Shown here piece after piece: positions 29,035 through 40,041 of a DNA stretch of 64,000 nt. The notes under the pieces were generated by a model, which worked only from the letters and a program-made list of their open reading frames with translations, did no database searches and had not been told where the DNA came from. Source of the DNA: Granulicella sp. L46 (GTDB lineage Bacteria; Acidobacteriota; Terriglobia; Terriglobales; Acidobacteriaceae). Numbering within the stretch: position 1 is the first letter of the stretch; each line of letters opens with the position of its first letter. The stretch covers positions 191,292-255,291 of the forward strand of contig NZ_LMUT01000003.1 of the NCBI RefSeq assembly GCF_009765785.1. The letters are read 5' to 3'. The translations under genes were made by a program, and so were the position numbers.

Positions 29035-30353
29035 GCGGATCGCAACCTCTTCATATGATCCACGCGGCCAGCGATCACCGAATCGGTACCGATGTCTGTG
29101 CGATGAAAGAATGGGCCCGGAATCTCCCGCACGACCTGTTCGCAAACAGCTTCCGCTTCACTGATGTTGTCGCCAATTCCAATCACTGCAACCGCGCGCG
29201 ACCCGGTGGCGATTAACTTACCTTGCTGCACATCCACTGCGCTAAGAAAGATCTTCGCATTCGTGGGTAGTTCTTCAGGCAACTGAACCTCGTCTCCCTT
29301 GCGCGGGGTCTCTGGGTAGCCCTCGGGAACTACGTACTTGCAGACGCTAGCCCGGTCAGAGAATCGCACATCGACCTCGGCAAGTGTCCCGCCGACGATC
29401 GCACGGCAAATCTCCACGAAGTCCGTCTGCAAAAGGGTTAGGAGGTTGAGCGATTCGGGATCGCCAAAGCGTGCGTTGTACTCGATGAGCTTTACGCCGT
29501 CCCGTGTTGCCATGAACCCACCGTACAGGACGCCCCGATACGGCGCACCGCACTCTTGTGCCAATGCAGCCGCAACGCGCCGATTCATCTCCTGCGCCTC
29601 GGTAATGTCCTTGCCGTTCAAGAACGGCAATTTGTGGTCGGCATCCGTATACGTACCCATTCCGCCGGTGTTAGGCCCTTTATCGCCGTTATATGCGCGC
29701 TTGTGATCCTGCACTGCAGGCATGTGTTTGAGTGTCACGCCATCGCAGAAGCTCATGAGCGAGAACTCTTCTCCTTCAATCTTCTCTTCGACGACAAACG
29801 GATGCCCATGCTCGACCAGCTCCCTGGCGAACGCCAGACTATCGTCTATGGACAGAAGATGATCCCCACAAACTTTGACTCCCTTGCCGCCCGCAAGCCC
29901 ATCATCTTTGATCACGTGACGATTTGCATAGACGTTCAGCACTTCCTCGAGCCCATCCATCGAAGTGAAACGCCGGAAGAACGGATTGCCGGGAATTTTA
30001 TACTTCGCCAGAAGATCTCGCGCAAAGCCTTTGCTTGACTCAATCCGCGCGAGGCTTCGAGTTGGGCCGACTACCGGGACGCCGACCGACATGAGGGCAT
30101 CCGCGACGCCGGCCGCAAGTGGGGCCTCGGGACCAATTACAGCAAGCGTAGCCTCATGCTCGCGAGCAAAAGCAGCTACGGCTTCTGGATCTGTGATGCG
30201 TCCGATGCCGTATTCCAAACAGAGGGAGGCGATACCTGGGTTGAGAGCATTGCTGAAACAAACCAGCGCGGGCTGCTGAGCCGACCGAGCCAGAGCGAGG
30301 GCAATCGCATGTTCGCGCGCCCCTGAGCCGACGATCAGAACTGTCTCGCTCAT
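29031..30353 (-). CDS. purD: Phosphoribosylamine-glycine ligase
   Basis: This 440-residue ATP-grasp ligase joins phosphoribosylamine and glycine to form GAR. Visible motifs are the N-terminal 'VLIVGSGAREHAIALALARS', 'HVIKDDGLAGGKGVKVCGD', 'GEEFSLMSFCDGVTLKHMPA', 'KGPNTGGMGTYTDADHKLPF' and 'LIEYNARFGDPES'. It overlaps purC by 4 nt upstream and purN by 4 nt downstream. Confidence 0.97.
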   Translation of the reverse strand: MSETVLIVGSGAREHAIALALARSAQQPALVCFSNALNPGIASLCLEYGIGRITDPEAVAAFAREHEATLAVIGPEAPLAAGVADALMSVGVPVVGPTRSLARIESSKGFARDLLAKYKIPGNPFFRRFTSMDGLEEVLNVYANRHVIKDDGLAGGKGVKVCGDHLLSIDDSLAFARELVEHGHPFVVEEKIEGEEFSLMSFCDGVTLKHMPAVQDHKRAYNGDKGPNTGGMGTYTDADHKLPFLNGKDITEAQEMNRRVAAALAQECGAPYRGVLYGGFMATRDGVKLIEYNARFGDPESLNLLTLLQTDFVEICRAIVGGTLAEVDVRFSDRASVCKYVVPEGYPETPRKGDEVQLPEELPTNAKIFLSAVDVQQGKLIATGSRAVAVIGIGDNISEAEAVCEQVVREIPGPFFHRTDIGTDSVIAGRVDHMKRLRSA

Positions 30354-31303
30354 TGCTCCAGGCTCGCGAGAATGGTTGCCTCCAACGGCCTCAAGTCCGG
30401 CGCAAAGGTTATCCCGGTAATCTTTTCAAATAGCTGAATATACCGCGCAGCGAGCTCGGCAATTAGCTCATCCGGAGGAATGGGGAGTACCGCGTCCTGA
30501 TAGGGATCACAACGATCGCGGAACCACAGTCGGAAGAACTCTTTGTCGATCATGTTCGGCTCCTGTCCGGCAGCCAGGCGTTCCGCGTAACTATCGGCTA
30601 ACCAGTATCGACTCGAATCCGGTGTGTGGATCTCGTCGATCAACAGGATTTCGCCATCCGCTGTTACGCCGAACTCATATTTTGTGTCGGCGAGAATCAA
30701 CCCGCGCTCGGCGGACCGCTTCTGGCCAAAGGCGAATAACTCAAGCGCTTTCGTTGAGGCAACTTCCCACTGTTTGGGCGTCAGCCAACCTTCCGCAACA
30801 ATCTCCTTCGCTGTAATCGGCCGATCATGCGTTTTTTCCTTCGTCGTCGGCGTGACGATATTGTTTGACAGCGCCTCGTTTTTCTTCATACCCTCCGGAA
30901 GCGCATGGCCGCAATACGTTCGTACGCCTTTCTGATACTGCGTCCAGATCGACGTATCGGTCGAGCCCGTCATGTATCCCCGCACCACAAACTCGATCGG
31001 CAAGACCTGGCATTTGCGGGCAATCAGCGCGTTGGCATGTGGGCTGAGCAGTACATGGTTGGCAATAATGTCGCGAGTCTGCTCGAACCAGTACAGCGAC
31101 GTTCGGTTCAATACTTGCCCCTTGTAGGGAATCGCCCCGAGCAGGCGATCAAATCCACTCTGCCGATCGGTCGTCACCAGCAGTAAACGCCCATCGCCAA
31201 TTTCGTAGGTATCGCGGACCTTGCCGGGGTACTTAGCAGCGAGCGGCAGATCAGTGGATGTCAGGCAATGTGGAATCGCATCTAGCAACATTTGTCGTTC
31301 CAT
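30350..31303 (-). CDS. purC: SAICAR synthetase (long form)
   Basis: This 317-residue enzyme condenses CAIR with aspartate using ATP. It is of the longer, yeast-like type (about 300 residues) rather than the short E. coli type. Motifs: 'KYPGKVRDTYEIGDGRLLLV', 'TDRQSGFDRLLGAIPYKGQV', 'FVVRGYMTGSTDTSIWTQYQ', 'LILADTKYEFG' and 'IDEIHTPDSSRYW'. It starts 1 nt after the purM stop. A second Met at codon 5 is an equally possible start. Confidence 0.96.
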   Translation of the reverse strand: MERQMLLDAIPHCLTSTDLPLAAKYPGKVRDTYEIGDGRLLLVTTDRQSGFDRLLGAIPYKGQVLNRTSLYWFEQTRDIIANHVLLSPHANALIARKCQVLPIEFVVRGYMTGSTDTSIWTQYQKGVRTYCGHALPEGMKKNEALSNNIVTPTTKEKTHDRPITAKEIVAEGWLTPKQWEVASTKALELFAFGQKRSAERGLILADTKYEFGVTADGEILLIDEIHTPDSSRYWLADSYAERLAAGQEPNMIDKEFFRLWFRDRCDPYQDAVLPIPPDELIAELAARYIQLFEKITGITFAPDLRPLEATILASLEQ

Positions 31304-31304
31304 T

Positions 31305-32372
31305 TCAATTCACCTCGCCGAAGCGGGTGCCGGATGCATTTCCTTCGACTCGACCCAATTCCCACACCTTGAATTGGGGGAATCCAGCAATGGCCGCAGC
31401 CAAATCTTCTCGCAGGCCGGGCGGAGCGATCAAGACCAGTCCAACTCCCATATTGAATGCACGATGCATCTCGTGATCGTCGATGTTCCCAAGGCGTTGC
31501 ATCAGCGAAAATATCGGCTGGGGCGTCCATGTCGCAGGGTCAATGATGGCTCCCAACCCGTCTGGAAGAACTCGAGGCACGTTTTCCACCAAGCCGCCGC
31601 CTGTAATGTGCGCCATGCCTTTCACTGGGATGCCAGCGTCCAGAATTCGTTTTATCGGCGCGACATAGTTTGCATGCGGGGCCAGTAGCACGTCCGCGAT
31701 TGACTTCCCTTCCAACTCTTCGGGTTGCGCATCAATCCCATACCCGCCAATCTCAAAGATCAGTTTGCGTGCCAGAGAAAAACCATTCGTATGCAATCCG
31801 CTCGAATTAATTGCATACAAAACGTCACCCGCAATAATGTTTGCACCGGTCAGCAGGCGCTCGCGGTCGACAACGCCTGTGACAAATCCCACCACATCCA
31901 GATCGCCTTCAGCGTAGACGGCGGGCATCTCCGCTGTTTCGCCTCCCACCAAAGCGATTCCGGCTTCCACGCATGCAGCGCTCATTCCACGCACCAGGGC
32001 TTCTACGATCTCGGGTTCAATTTTATGAAATCCGAGGTAGTCCAGGAACGTGAGCGGCGTCGCACCCATCACCACAATGTCTCCCGCGACGGCCGCAACG
32101 AGATCATGGCCGAGCGCTTCATACCTGCCTGCCATGACCGTAACCTTGCTCTTGGTCCCGACGCCGTCGGTGCTCTGCACCATCACCGGATCCTTGAGAT
32201 GCTTCAATGCATCGCCCAGCGAGAAGAGCGTTCCAAATGATCCGAGGCCGGTCAGGACGGCCGCAGAATGGGTCTTCGCGACGTGCGATTTGATGCGCCG
32301 CACCGCCTCATTCCCTGCCTCGATATCCACTCCTGCGGACTTGTAATCTACCTTCGAACTCAATCCAGCCAC
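31305..32372 (-). CDS. purM: Phosphoribosylformylglycinamidine cyclo-ligase
   Basis: This 355-residue AIR synthetase closes the imidazole ring of FGAM using ATP. Motifs: 'DYKSAGVDIEAGNEAVRRIK', 'QSTDGVGTKSKV', 'GIALVGGETAEMPAVYAEGD', 'ITGGGLVENVPRVLPDGLGA' and 'NMGVGLVLI'. It lies 23 bp after purL and 1 bp before purC. Confidence 0.97.
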   Translation of the reverse strand: MAGLSSKVDYKSAGVDIEAGNEAVRRIKSHVAKTHSAAVLTGLGSFGTLFSLGDALKHLKDPVMVQSTDGVGTKSKVTVMAGRYEALGHDLVAAVAGDIVVMGATPLTFLDYLGFHKIEPEIVEALVRGMSAACVEAGIALVGGETAEMPAVYAEGDLDVVGFVTGVVDRERLLTGANIIAGDVLYAINSSGLHTNGFSLARKLIFEIGGYGIDAQPEELEGKSIADVLLAPHANYVAPIKRILDAGIPVKGMAHITGGGLVENVPRVLPDGLGAIIDPATWTPQPIFSLMQRLGNIDDHEMHRAFNMGVGLVLIAPPGLREDLAAAIAGFPQFKVWELGRVEGNASGTRFGEVN

Positions 32373-32395
32373 CTCTTATTTCTGTGAATCGCTTC

Positions 32396-35300
32396 TTATC
32401 CAACCCACTTTCGTGCGTTGTCAAACATTCTTTGCCATGGACTGTCTTTGAGCCTGCGCGTCCATGTGTGCTGGATTCCGAGAAAGATGCGCTCAGGATG
32501 CGGCATCATGATGAGCGCGCGTCCGTCGGCACTGGTCAGCCCAGCAACGCCCTCCGCCGATCCGCTTGGATTGAGCGGATAATGCTCAGTTACCTCGCCG
32601 TAGGTATCAATGTAGCGCAAACCGATCACGGCATCCGAGCGAACGTCGCTTACGTGGCCTTCTCCATGCGCAACCACTATAGGGATGCGCGAACCCGTCA
32701 TTCCCTCGAAGAACAAGGACGGTGATTCCTCCACCGCGACCATACAGACGCGCGCTTCGAACCGCGTCGAAACATTGCGCCCGAAGTTCGGCCATGCAAC
32801 TGTCCCAGGGATGATATCGCGCAGTTGCGCCATCATCTGACAACCGTTGCAAACTCCCAAAGAGAAACTATCAGAGCGCTCGAAGAACTGGGTGAACATC
32901 TCCTTCAACTGGTCATTGAACAGGATCGTCTTCGCCCATCCACTGCCCGCGCCCAGTACGTCGCCGTAAGAGAAGCCCCCGCATGCTGCCAATCCACGGA
33001 AGTCCTCAAGACGCGCGCGGCCGGCCAGGAGATCGCTCATATGAACATCAACCGCAGTAAAACCTGCACGATCGAACGCAGCGGCCATCTCTACTTGGCC
33101 GTTCACACCCTGCTCACGCAGAATGGCAACGCGAGGGCGCGCCGCATGGACGAACGGAGCATTGACCCGCTGTGCCAGATCGAACGGTACCGTGACAGAA
33201 AGCCCGGGCCGCCCAGCATCGTCCAACAGCGAAAACTCCTGAATCGCGCTTTCAGGATTATCGCGGAGGGTCTGGATGTGAAAGCTGGTCTCCGCCCACA
33301 TCTTCTGCAGCGCTGTGCGGCTGTTCTGATAGACGATTTCCGCACCGCTGCGAATAATAATTTCATTACGTTCGATGCAATGCCCAACAACCTGCGCCGT
33401 AAGACCCGACGCATTTAGGTGCTCGATGGCATCGTCCAAATCTTTCTTCGCAACTTGCACCACAGCGCCGAGCTCTTCACTGAACAGCTCCTCCAAACCT
33501 GCTGCGGGCAGCGCGATATCCAGTCCGACGTTCCCAGCGAACGCCATTTCCAGCAGCGTGACAAAGAGGCCGCCATCACTGCGATCGTGATACGCCAGTA
33601 GCTTTCCTTCGAGATTTAACTTCTGAATTGTATCGAAGAACGCCTTTAATATTTCGGGCGAGGGAGCGTCCGGCCCCTCGTCACCTACCTGTCCATATAC
33701 CTGAGCCAGGCATGAGCCGCCCAGTCTATTCTTACCAGCACCCAGATCGATGAGGACGAGAACTGTATCTCCCTCTTCAAGCTGTGGAGTCAGTGTTTTG
33801 CGCACATCCATGACGGGAGCAAATCCCGAGGCGATCAGCGAAAGCGGCGACACAACCACCTTGGCATCCGGGCCTTCGCGCCACTTGGTCTTCATAGACA
33901 TCGAATCCTTGCCTACGGGAATCGACATACCCAGCGCCGGACAGAACTCCATGCCCACTGCGTGCACTGCGTCGAACAGCTTCTGATCTTCCTGCCCCTC
34001 ACCTGCAGCGGCCATCCAGTTGGCGGAGAGTTTGATGTCGCCGAGTTTTTCTATCGAGGCACCGGCCATGTTGGTAACAACTTCACCTACAGCCATCCGG
34101 GCCGAGGCCGCGGCATTGATGACAGCCAGCGGTGTTCGCTCGCCGATCGCCATCGCCTCTCCGCAACCTGAGTCGTAGGAGCGAAGCGTGACAGCGCAAT
34201 CCGCAACGGGAATCTGCCATGGACCCACCATCTGATCCTGCACAACAAGGCCTGAGATGCTTCGGTCACCAATCGTTATCAAGAAAGACTTCGATGCAAC
34301 CGTTGGCAGTCGAAGCAATCGTTCGACCGCATCCGCAATCGTAACTCCTGCCAAATCGAGCGGCCTGGTATCAGTCCTCGATCGAGTAAAGGCCCGCTCC
34401 ATCTTTGGCGGTTTCCCGAAGAGTATTTGCAACGGCAGGTCGATCGCATGCATTTCTGTAGTCGCATCCGTCTTCGCGCCTTCTGAACCATTGCTGAGCG
34501 TGAGATGCGGCCGCTTCTCAGCGGTTCCCACGACGGCGAAAGGACAGCGCTCGCGCTGGCAAATCGCTTCGAAGGCCTGCAGATGTTCTGGCGCGATCGC
34601 GAGCACATAACGTTCCTGCGCTTCATTGCACCAGGTCTCCAGCGGGCTCAAGCCCTCTTCACCCCGAGGAACGGCATTCAGATCGAAGCTTCCACCGCAG
34701 CCGCCATCCTTGACCAGCTCAGGAAACGCATTCGATAGACCGCCAGCGCCAACGTCATGAATGAACGCGATAGGATTGCTTTCGCCACGCTGCCAACAGC
34801 GATCGATGACTTCCTGCGCGCGCCGTTCCATCTCCGCGTTGTCCCGCTGCACCGAGGCGAAGTCAAGATCGGTGTTACCACTCCCTGCACTGCTCGACGC
34901 CGCGCCGCCACCGAGGCCGATCAACATCGCTGGCCCACCGAGCACAACCAGAGCGTAACCGGGCTTCATCGCGCCCTTCTCTACGTGTTCCGCGCGGATA
35001 TTTCCCAGGCCGCCCGCAAGCATGATCGGCTTGTGATATCCGAAGACGGTACCGTTGCTCAACTGTTCGTAGGTGCGAAAGTATCCAGCGAGTGCCGGCC
35101 GACCAAATTCGTCGTTGTACGCAGCAGCGCCGAGCGGGCCTTCAATCATGATGTCGAGCGGTGAAGCAATATGCGAAGGCCGGCCATACGCCTTCTCCCA
35201 AGGCTGCGGCGCTTGCGGCAAGTTGAGATTCGATACCGTGAAGCCGCACAGCCCAGCCTTTGGCTTGGCGCCGCGTCCGGTCGCACCTTCGTCACGAATC

Positions 35301-36250
35301 TCTCCGCCCGATCCGGTCGCCGCACCTGGCCACGGCGAAATTGCAGTCGGGTGATTGTGGGTCTCCACCTTCAGCAGAATATGAATATCTTCGTCGTGGT
35401 ATTTGTAGGTCGCATCGCCGGCCTCAGGGAAGAACCTTCCTGCGCGTCCTCCGCGAATCACTGCGGCATTGTCACGATAGGCCGAAAGAACATTGTCGCC
35501 TGAGAGTTCATTCGTATTGCGGATCATCTGAAATAACGACCGCGGCTGCTTCTCTCCATCGACCGTCCAGCTCGCATTGAAGATCTTGTGGCGGCAGTGC
35601 TCGCTATTGGCCTGAGCAAACATGTACAGCTCAACATCGGTAGGATTGCGTCCCAGCCGCGTAAACTCAGCCACCAGGTATTCGATCTCATCGCTCGCCA
35701 GCGAAAGCCCCAACGAGCGATCCGCTGCAACGATCGCCTCCGCGCCGAGGCCCAGCACGTCGATATATCCTAGCCCTTTGCCTTCCCGCGGCGCGAAGAG
35801 TGCCTGAAGTTCATCGGCACTCTCAAAAAAAACACTCTCGGTCATGCGGTCATGAAGTGCGGCTGTCAGCGTCGAAACATCTCCGACAACGCCCTCACCT
35901 GACGAGACAATCCGAACGACACGCGCACGCTCAATCCTCTCGATCGCGGTGAAGCCTGTGTTGTGCAGAATGTCGGTAGCCTTGCTCGACCATGGCGATT
36001 GCGTTCCAATCCGAGGCCCAATCCATACCCGCTGACCGGAAGAAAGGCCGTCGCCCGCACCCAGCAACTCCGCTAGTCGCTGGTGATCCACCGTGTCTTC
36101 GGCTTCCTTGCGGATAAGCAGGAGGTATAGATACGACGACTCAACGGCAACGACATTCCCTGCCTCGGCAGGATAATTCGTGCGCAGTTTCTGCACGACG
36201 CGCTCAGCCTCAAACGCCGTCAGTGCCGACGGCCCGGGCAGCACGCGCAT
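32396..36250 (-). CDS. purL: Phosphoribosylformylglycinamidine synthase (full-length PurL with fused glutaminase)
   Basis: I propose the start at the ATG at 36250 ('[20 protein letters not shown]'), 10 bp after the purF stop, giving 1284 residues. The frame stays open to 36409 only by overlapping purF. This is the large proteobacterial/eukaryotic-type enzyme rather than the split PurSLQ form. It has an N-terminal domain, two AIR-synthase-like ATP-binding halves ('[20 protein letters not shown]', '[20 protein letters not shown]') and a C-terminal class I glutaminase. The glutaminase carries the nucleophile Cys in '[14 protein letters not shown]' and a His-Glu pair in 'PHPERIFLG'. It converts FGAR, glutamine and ATP to FGAM. 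Confidence 0.96.
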   Translation of the reverse strand: MRVLPGPSALTAFEAERVVQKLRTNYPAEAGNVVAVESSYLYLLLIRKEAEDTVDHQRLAELLGAGDGLSSGQRVWIGPRIGTQSPWSSKATDILHNTGFTAIERIERARVVRIVSSGEGVVGDVSTLTAALHDRMTESVFFESADELQALFAPREGKGLGYIDVLGLGAEAIVAADRSLGLSLASDEIEYLVAEFTRLGRNPTDVELYMFAQANSEHCRHKIFNASWTVDGEKQPRSLFQMIRNTNELSGDNVLSAYRDNAAVIRGGRAGRFFPEAGDATYKYHDEDIHILLKVETHNHPTAISPWPGAATGSGGEIRDEGATGRGAKPKAGLCGFTVSNLNLPQAPQPWEKAYGRPSHIASPLDIMIEGPLGAAAYNDEFGRPALAGYFRTYEQLSNGTVFGYHKPIMLAGGLGNIRAEHVEKGAMKPGYALVVLGGPAMLIGLGGGAASSSAGSGNTDLDFASVQRDNAEMERRAQEVIDRCWQRGESNPIAFIHDVGAGGLSNAFPELVKDGGCGGSFDLNAVPRGEEGLSPLETWCNEAQERYVLAIAPEHLQAFEAICQRERCPFAVVGTAEKRPHLTLSNGSEGAKTDATTEMHAIDLPLQILFGKPPKMERAFTRSRTDTRPLDLAGVTIADAVERLLRLPTVASKSFLITIGDRSISGLVVQDQMVGPWQIPVADCAVTLRSYDSGCGEAMAIGERTPLAVINAAASARMAVGEVVTNMAGASIEKLGDIKLSANWMAAAGEGQEDQKLFDAVHAVGMEFCPALGMSIPVGKDSMSMKTKWREGPDAKVVVSPLSLIASGFAPVMDVRKTLTPQLEEGDTVLVLIDLGAGKNRLGGSCLAQVYGQVGDEGPDAPSPEILKAFFDTIQKLNLEGKLLAYHDRSDGGLFVTLLEMAFAGNVGLDIALPAAGLEELFSEELGAVVQVAKKDLDDAIEHLNASGLTAQVVGHCIERNEIIIRSGAEIVYQNSRTALQKMWAETSFHIQTLRDNPESAIQEFSLLDDAGRPGLSVTVPFDLAQRVNAPFVHAARPRVAILREQGVNGQVEMAAAFDRAGFTAVDVHMSDLLAGRARLEDFRGLAACGGFSYGDVLGAGSGWAKTILFNDQLKEMFTQFFERSDSFSLGVCNGCQMMAQLRDIIPGTVAWPNFGRNVSTRFEARVCMVAVEESPSLFFEGMTGSRIPIVVAHGEGHVSDVRSDAVIGLRYIDTYGEVTEHYPLNPSGSAEGVAGLTSADGRALIMMPHPERIFLGIQHTWTRRLKDSPWQRMFDNARKWVG

Positions 36251-36260
36251 GGTCGTTCCG

Positions 36261-37772
36261 CTAGAGGTGAGCGGAGAGATTTCTTGTGATGTGGCTTGCG
36301 ACATCTTCGGTATGTTTGGCAGCGTCGTTCCGTTTTTGTTCCAGCGTGTTGAGATATTCTTCGGTGATGTCTCCGGTGACATACACTCCATCGAAGACAG
36401 AAGTATCAAAATGAGTGAGACTGGGGCAAGCGTCGGTAATGGCCTGTTTCAAATCGTCCAGGTCTTGAAAGATGAGTTCATCCGCTCCAATATTCTTTGC
36501 GAGTTGCTGCACATCGCGACCGCTGGCAATCAGCTCAGAACGCGCCGGCATATCGATTCCGTAGACATTCGGAAAGCGTACCGGGGGCGCGGCCGAACAC
36601 ACGTAAACCTTCTTCGCGCCTTGTTCCCGGACCATCGCGATGATCTCGCGGATCGTCGTTCCGCGGACGATGGAGTCGTCCACCAACAACACGTTCTTGC
36701 CTTGGAATGCTTGCGGAATCGGATTAAGCTTGCGCCGAATCGACTGCTTGCGCTGGGCCTGCCCGGGCATGATGAAGGTTCGCCCTACATATCGATTTCT
36801 CACCAGCGCATCACGATAGGGAATATTCAATCGAGTCGCAATCTCCTGCGCGGCTACGCGGCTCGTCGAAGGAATTGGGATCACGACATCAATGGGGAGG
36901 TGAGACCACTCGCGCTGAATTTTTTCCGCAAGCTTGGTCCCCATGTTGATGCGGCACTGGTAGACCGATGCCCCATCAAGGACAGAGTCTGGCCGCGCCA
37001 GGTACACAAACTCGAATAAGCAAGGGGCTTTCTCGTGTGCCTGCAGGCTCTGATGCTGGAAGACCGTACCTTCCGTGTCAATGAAGATTACCTCGCCCGG
37101 CGCGAGGTCGTGGTCCAGATCGAAGCCACTCACCTGCAGCGCCACGCTCTCTGAGGCGATCATGAACTCAGCCTCTTTCCCCTCGCCGCGCTTTCCGAAA
37201 ACCAGTGGTCGAATCCCGTGCAGATCGCGGAACGCCACCATACCCACGCCAGCGACCATAGCGATCACCGCATAGCCGCCCTTACATCGTCGATGAACTT
37301 CTTCGACGGCCGCGAATACGTCAAACTCATTGGGGCGAACGGCTCCGCGCCGAGAGAGTGCATGGGCAAAAACATTCAACATGACCTCGGAGTCGGAGCT
37401 GGTATTCAGGTGGCGCATGTCCGTGAGGAATAGGCTCTCCACAATCTCTGAGACATTGGTGAGGTTGCCGTTATGCGCGAAGATAATTCCGTAAGGTGAG
37501 TTGACATAGAACGGCTGTGCTTCAGCCACCGACGCGCAGCCTGCCGTGGGATAACGCACATGCCCAATCCCCATGTCTCCTAACAGCCGTGCCATGTTTC
37601 CAGCCTCGAAGACATCGGTAAGCAGGCCATTTCCCTTCTCGAGGTAGAACCGGTCCTCAAAGCACGTCGCAATGCCCGCAGCGTCCTGGCCGCGGTGCTG
37701 AAGCATGGAGAGGCTTTCGTAGATGACGGAGCTAACTGGACTACGCCCGAAGACGCCGACAATACCGCACAT
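36261..37772 (-). CDS. purF: Amidophosphoribosyltransferase
   Basis: This 503-residue enzyme is the first committed step of purine synthesis (PRPP + Gln to phosphoribosylamine). It begins '[15 protein letters not shown]', with Cys2 exposed after Met removal as the glutaminase nucleophile. There is no propeptide, as in the E. coli-type enzyme. '[11 protein letters not shown]' and the PRPP loop '[20 protein letters not shown]' are intact. The C-terminal tail is polar. It is the first gene of the leftward pur operon, with 329 bp of promoter region upstream. Confidence 0.97.
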   Translation of the reverse strand: MCGIVGVFGRSPVSSVIYESLSMLQHRGQDAAGIATCFEDRFYLEKGNGLLTDVFEAGNMARLLGDMGIGHVRYPTAGCASVAEAQPFYVNSPYGIIFAHNGNLTNVSEIVESLFLTDMRHLNTSSDSEVMLNVFAHALSRRGAVRPNEFDVFAAVEEVHRRCKGGYAVIAMVAGVGMVAFRDLHGIRPLVFGKRGEGKEAEFMIASESVALQVSGFDLDHDLAPGEVIFIDTEGTVFQHQSLQAHEKAPCLFEFVYLARPDSVLDGASVYQCRINMGTKLAEKIQREWSHLPIDVVIPIPSTSRVAAQEIATRLNIPYRDALVRNRYVGRTFIMPGQAQRKQSIRRKLNPIPQAFQGKNVLLVDDSIVRGTTIREIIAMVREQGAKKVYVCSAAPPVRFPNVYGIDMPARSELIASGRDVQQLAKNIGADELIFQDLDDLKQAITDACPSLTHFDTSVFDGVYVTGDITEEYLNTLEQKRNDAAKHTEDVASHITRNLSAHL

Positions 37773-38101
37773 GGTTCCTCACTGCCTGCCTGATGCCGCA
37801 CAAACTTCTTGAATCATCGCGAAGTTCACCAGCGTGGATAAAACAAGCTAAAACGTCTGCCTGCTTACCTATATAACGTCAGCGTGCTTACCTATATTTA
37901 GAGTCCGGTCCAGCCCAAAGGGTTCAAAGGAGAGGAATCCGCAAGGCCGTTTAACTGCCTGCATTCAAGGGAAATTACTCTCTACCATCATCTCCCATCC
38001 CGATGAGGAAAATCGCGCAAGCGGGCGCCGACAACGAGAAACACTACCAAAAGTTTCGATAATTGAATAGGTTAGCGGAACAGCCGAGGCGGACGCACAG
38101 C
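37773..38101. other. Promoter region of the pur operon
   Basis: The region holds 329 bp with no gene. It should contain the pur operon promoter and the 3' untranslated end of the barrel-protein gene. A 13-bp direct repeat lies at 37862-37897. I find no convincing -10/-35 pair, purine riboswitch or terminator by eye. Confidence 0.45.
37862..37897. repeat. Direct repeat upstream of purF
   Basis: TGCTTACCTATAT occurs twice (37862-37874 and 37885-37897) at a 23-bp pitch, about two helical turns, 90-125 bp upstream of purF. On the transcribed direction it reads ATATAGGTAAGCA. The spacing fits cooperative binding by a regulator on one face of the DNA. Confidence 0.5.
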
Positions 38102-39799
38102 CTAGAAGTTGAAGGACAAGCCGCCCTGAATTGCCCGCGGAACCTGCGCCAGGATCAGCGTCTGACCGTCCGGCGCGAGCACGGGCTGATAGCCCTGCTC
38201 CAATAGATTGGTCGCCTCCACCACGGCATCCAACCCCTGCGGCAGCATGCTTCCGGACCACAGCCTCTGCCGCACATAGAAGGTCACGTATGCCTCCTCC
38301 GGCATAACGTTGTAAGCGTTCACCTGGGTGAGTGTATTGGCCGGCTGCCAGCGATATTCCGCCTTCAGCGACGTGCCGGTACGAACGATTCTTCCTCTGA
38401 GAGCCACGCTGGCGGCCGCGGTCGTCTGGGGCGTCAGGCCGGCGGCCAGATTTGTCATCACTAGGTCGCCACCACTTCTCAGAGCAGTTCCGAGGTCATA
38501 CTCCACCCACGCGGACAGCGCCGGTGTCAGCGTCTGCATGAGCGAAACGCTCAAACCCCGCGCAGCATATCCGGGACCGCCGACCTGGAACGTTCCCGTA
38601 GTTGGATCGGCTACTGCATTCGCCAGCTGCAGCGAACTGGCACTCATCAGCCCACTGCCACCAATGGCTCCATACGGGAGCCTATCGATATAGGCCGAGG
38701 CGCTGATCACGCGGCTACCCAGCTTACGACTCACTGACAGCTGCTGATGCATACCCCGGTCACTAAGCGGCTTGCCATTCGCGTCCGGCACCACGAACAA
38801 CGCAGGTTTCAGTTGATCGAGACCATCCGAGCTCTGCAGCTCACGGCTGGAAGCATACCGATATTCCACCACCACATCATTCCCGGGGCGGGCGGTAAAT
38901 CGTATGAATGGTTCAGCTTCCAGGCGGGTCTCCTCGAGGTGTTCGGCCTCCATCAATGTCCCCGCGTCAATCAGGAACATGTCACCCAGCGCGAACTGCT
39001 GGGTACTCGCCAGCCGCAGCACTTGGAAACCACCCGAGCCTCCATCGGTCAACTCCGGATGTGATTGGAAGCTCGAGACCAACCGCGTGCTTCCACCCAG
39101 CGGGCTGCGACGTTCGTAGCCTGTAATCAACGCGATGGACGGCTGCGGGGTGTCCCCACCCGTCTGCACATCCCCGACATCGGCGCGCAGCACAGCTCCA
39201 TCTCCGTCCTCCATCGTTCTGTCCAGGACGAACGCCTGGTGCAGGCCGCCGTCTCCAAAGACTCCGTCTCCGCTGGTCAACATGATTCTTCCCTGCGAGG
39301 AGACACGGTGCGGCTGATCGGCGCTGGAAGAGATCGGCGCACCGCTCTCTGGATCCACCAGCCGCAGCAACGGCCGGTTTGCGGCCGATCTCAAGGTCCA
39401 CTTCCAGTCGTCAACCGGCTCATCGGCTCTTCGGCGTTGCGCCGGCAGCCAGTTGTCGGCGTCGAACAGGTTGTTCATCGTGAGATTGACGATCGACTGC
39501 ACACCCGCTCGCAAGCGCACGTCATTACGCAGAAGAGGAATAAAAAAAGCTGCGGTCGCGCGCAGCTGGTAGCGGCCCGGCGTCACCGTGGCCATGATGT
39601 AGCGGCCGTGATCGTCGCTGACCGCGGTCGCGATGGTGCCGTCCTCGGCACGCATCAACTCAATGAGCGCACCCATCTGGGGCGTACCGCGAACGTCTCG
39701 GACGGTGCCTGAGATGATGGCAGAGGTCTGCAGGGCGAACAATTGCCCACTACCAGCAACCATGATCAATAGCAACAAACCTGGTAAAACTCGTTTCAC
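38102..39799 (-). CDS. Exported beta-barrel protein with carboxypeptidase-regulatory domain
   Basis: The best start is the GTG at 39799 (565 residues), because it begins directly with a signal peptide ('VKRVLPGLLLLIMVAGSGQL'); the upstream frame to 39955 looks non-coding. After the signal comes a carboxypeptidase-regulatory-like domain ('AIISGTVRDVRGTPQMGALI', 'DDHGRYIMATVTPGRYQL'). A domain with repeated amphipathic strands follows, ending in aromatic 'GLSFNF', as in outer-membrane barrels. No TonB plug is visible, and it is about half the length of the receptor at 845-4054. The function is unknown; it may be a relative of Oar-like receptors lacking a plug. It ends 329 bp before purF. Confidence 0.72.
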   Translation of the reverse strand: MKRVLPGLLLLIMVAGSGQLFALQTSAIISGTVRDVRGTPQMGALIELMRAEDGTIATAVSDDHGRYIMATVTPGRYQLRATAAFFIPLLRNDVRLRAGVQSIVNLTMNNLFDADNWLPAQRRRADEPVDDWKWTLRSAANRPLLRLVDPESGAPISSSADQPHRVSSQGRIMLTSGDGVFGDGGLHQAFVLDRTMEDGDGAVLRADVGDVQTGGDTPQPSIALITGYERRSPLGGSTRLVSSFQSHPELTDGGSGGFQVLRLASTQQFALGDMFLIDAGTLMEAEHLEETRLEAEPFIRFTARPGNDVVVEYRYASSRELQSSDGLDQLKPALFVVPDANGKPLSDRGMHQQLSVSRKLGSRVISASAYIDRLPYGAIGGSGLMSASSLQLANAVADPTTGTFQVGGPGYAARGLSVSLMQTLTPALSAWVEYDLGTALRSGGDLVMTNLAAGLTPQTTAAASVALRGRIVRTGTSLKAEYRWQPANTLTQVNAYNVMPEEAYVTFYVRQRLWSGSMLPQGLDAVVEATNLLEQGYQPVLAPDGQTLILAQVPRAIQGGLSFNF

Positions 39800-39974
39800 C
39801 GCGCTCAAACCCTCATTCGCGCGTCTACGGCTCTCCGATGGACCGCCCAGTCGGGAAGCCGGACGGCTGTCTAGCTGGTGGAGGCTGCTATCGCGGTACT
39901 GTCCTGCGTAGCTTGACTCCTCGTGCGCCGGAAGATCGGCTGAACTGCCCTTCACCTGCCCACGTTCGAACGGG

Positions 39975-40041
39975 CCCGCTTGCGTCTACTGCTTCGCTTG
40001 GGTCTACTGCTCCCCTTGCGTTTACTGCCCGACCTTACTGC
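39975..40041. repeat. 18-bp tandem repeat spanning the end of the GWxTD gene
   Basis: Three 18-bp units (39975-39992, 39993-40010, 40011-40028) and a 13-bp partial unit (40029-40041) differ by a few bases. On the minus strand they follow the pattern GCAGTARACSCAAGSGRR. The stop codon of the GWxTD gene (40035-40037) lies in the partial unit. Each further unit carries a TAA or TAG, but not in the same frame. Confidence 0.7.
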
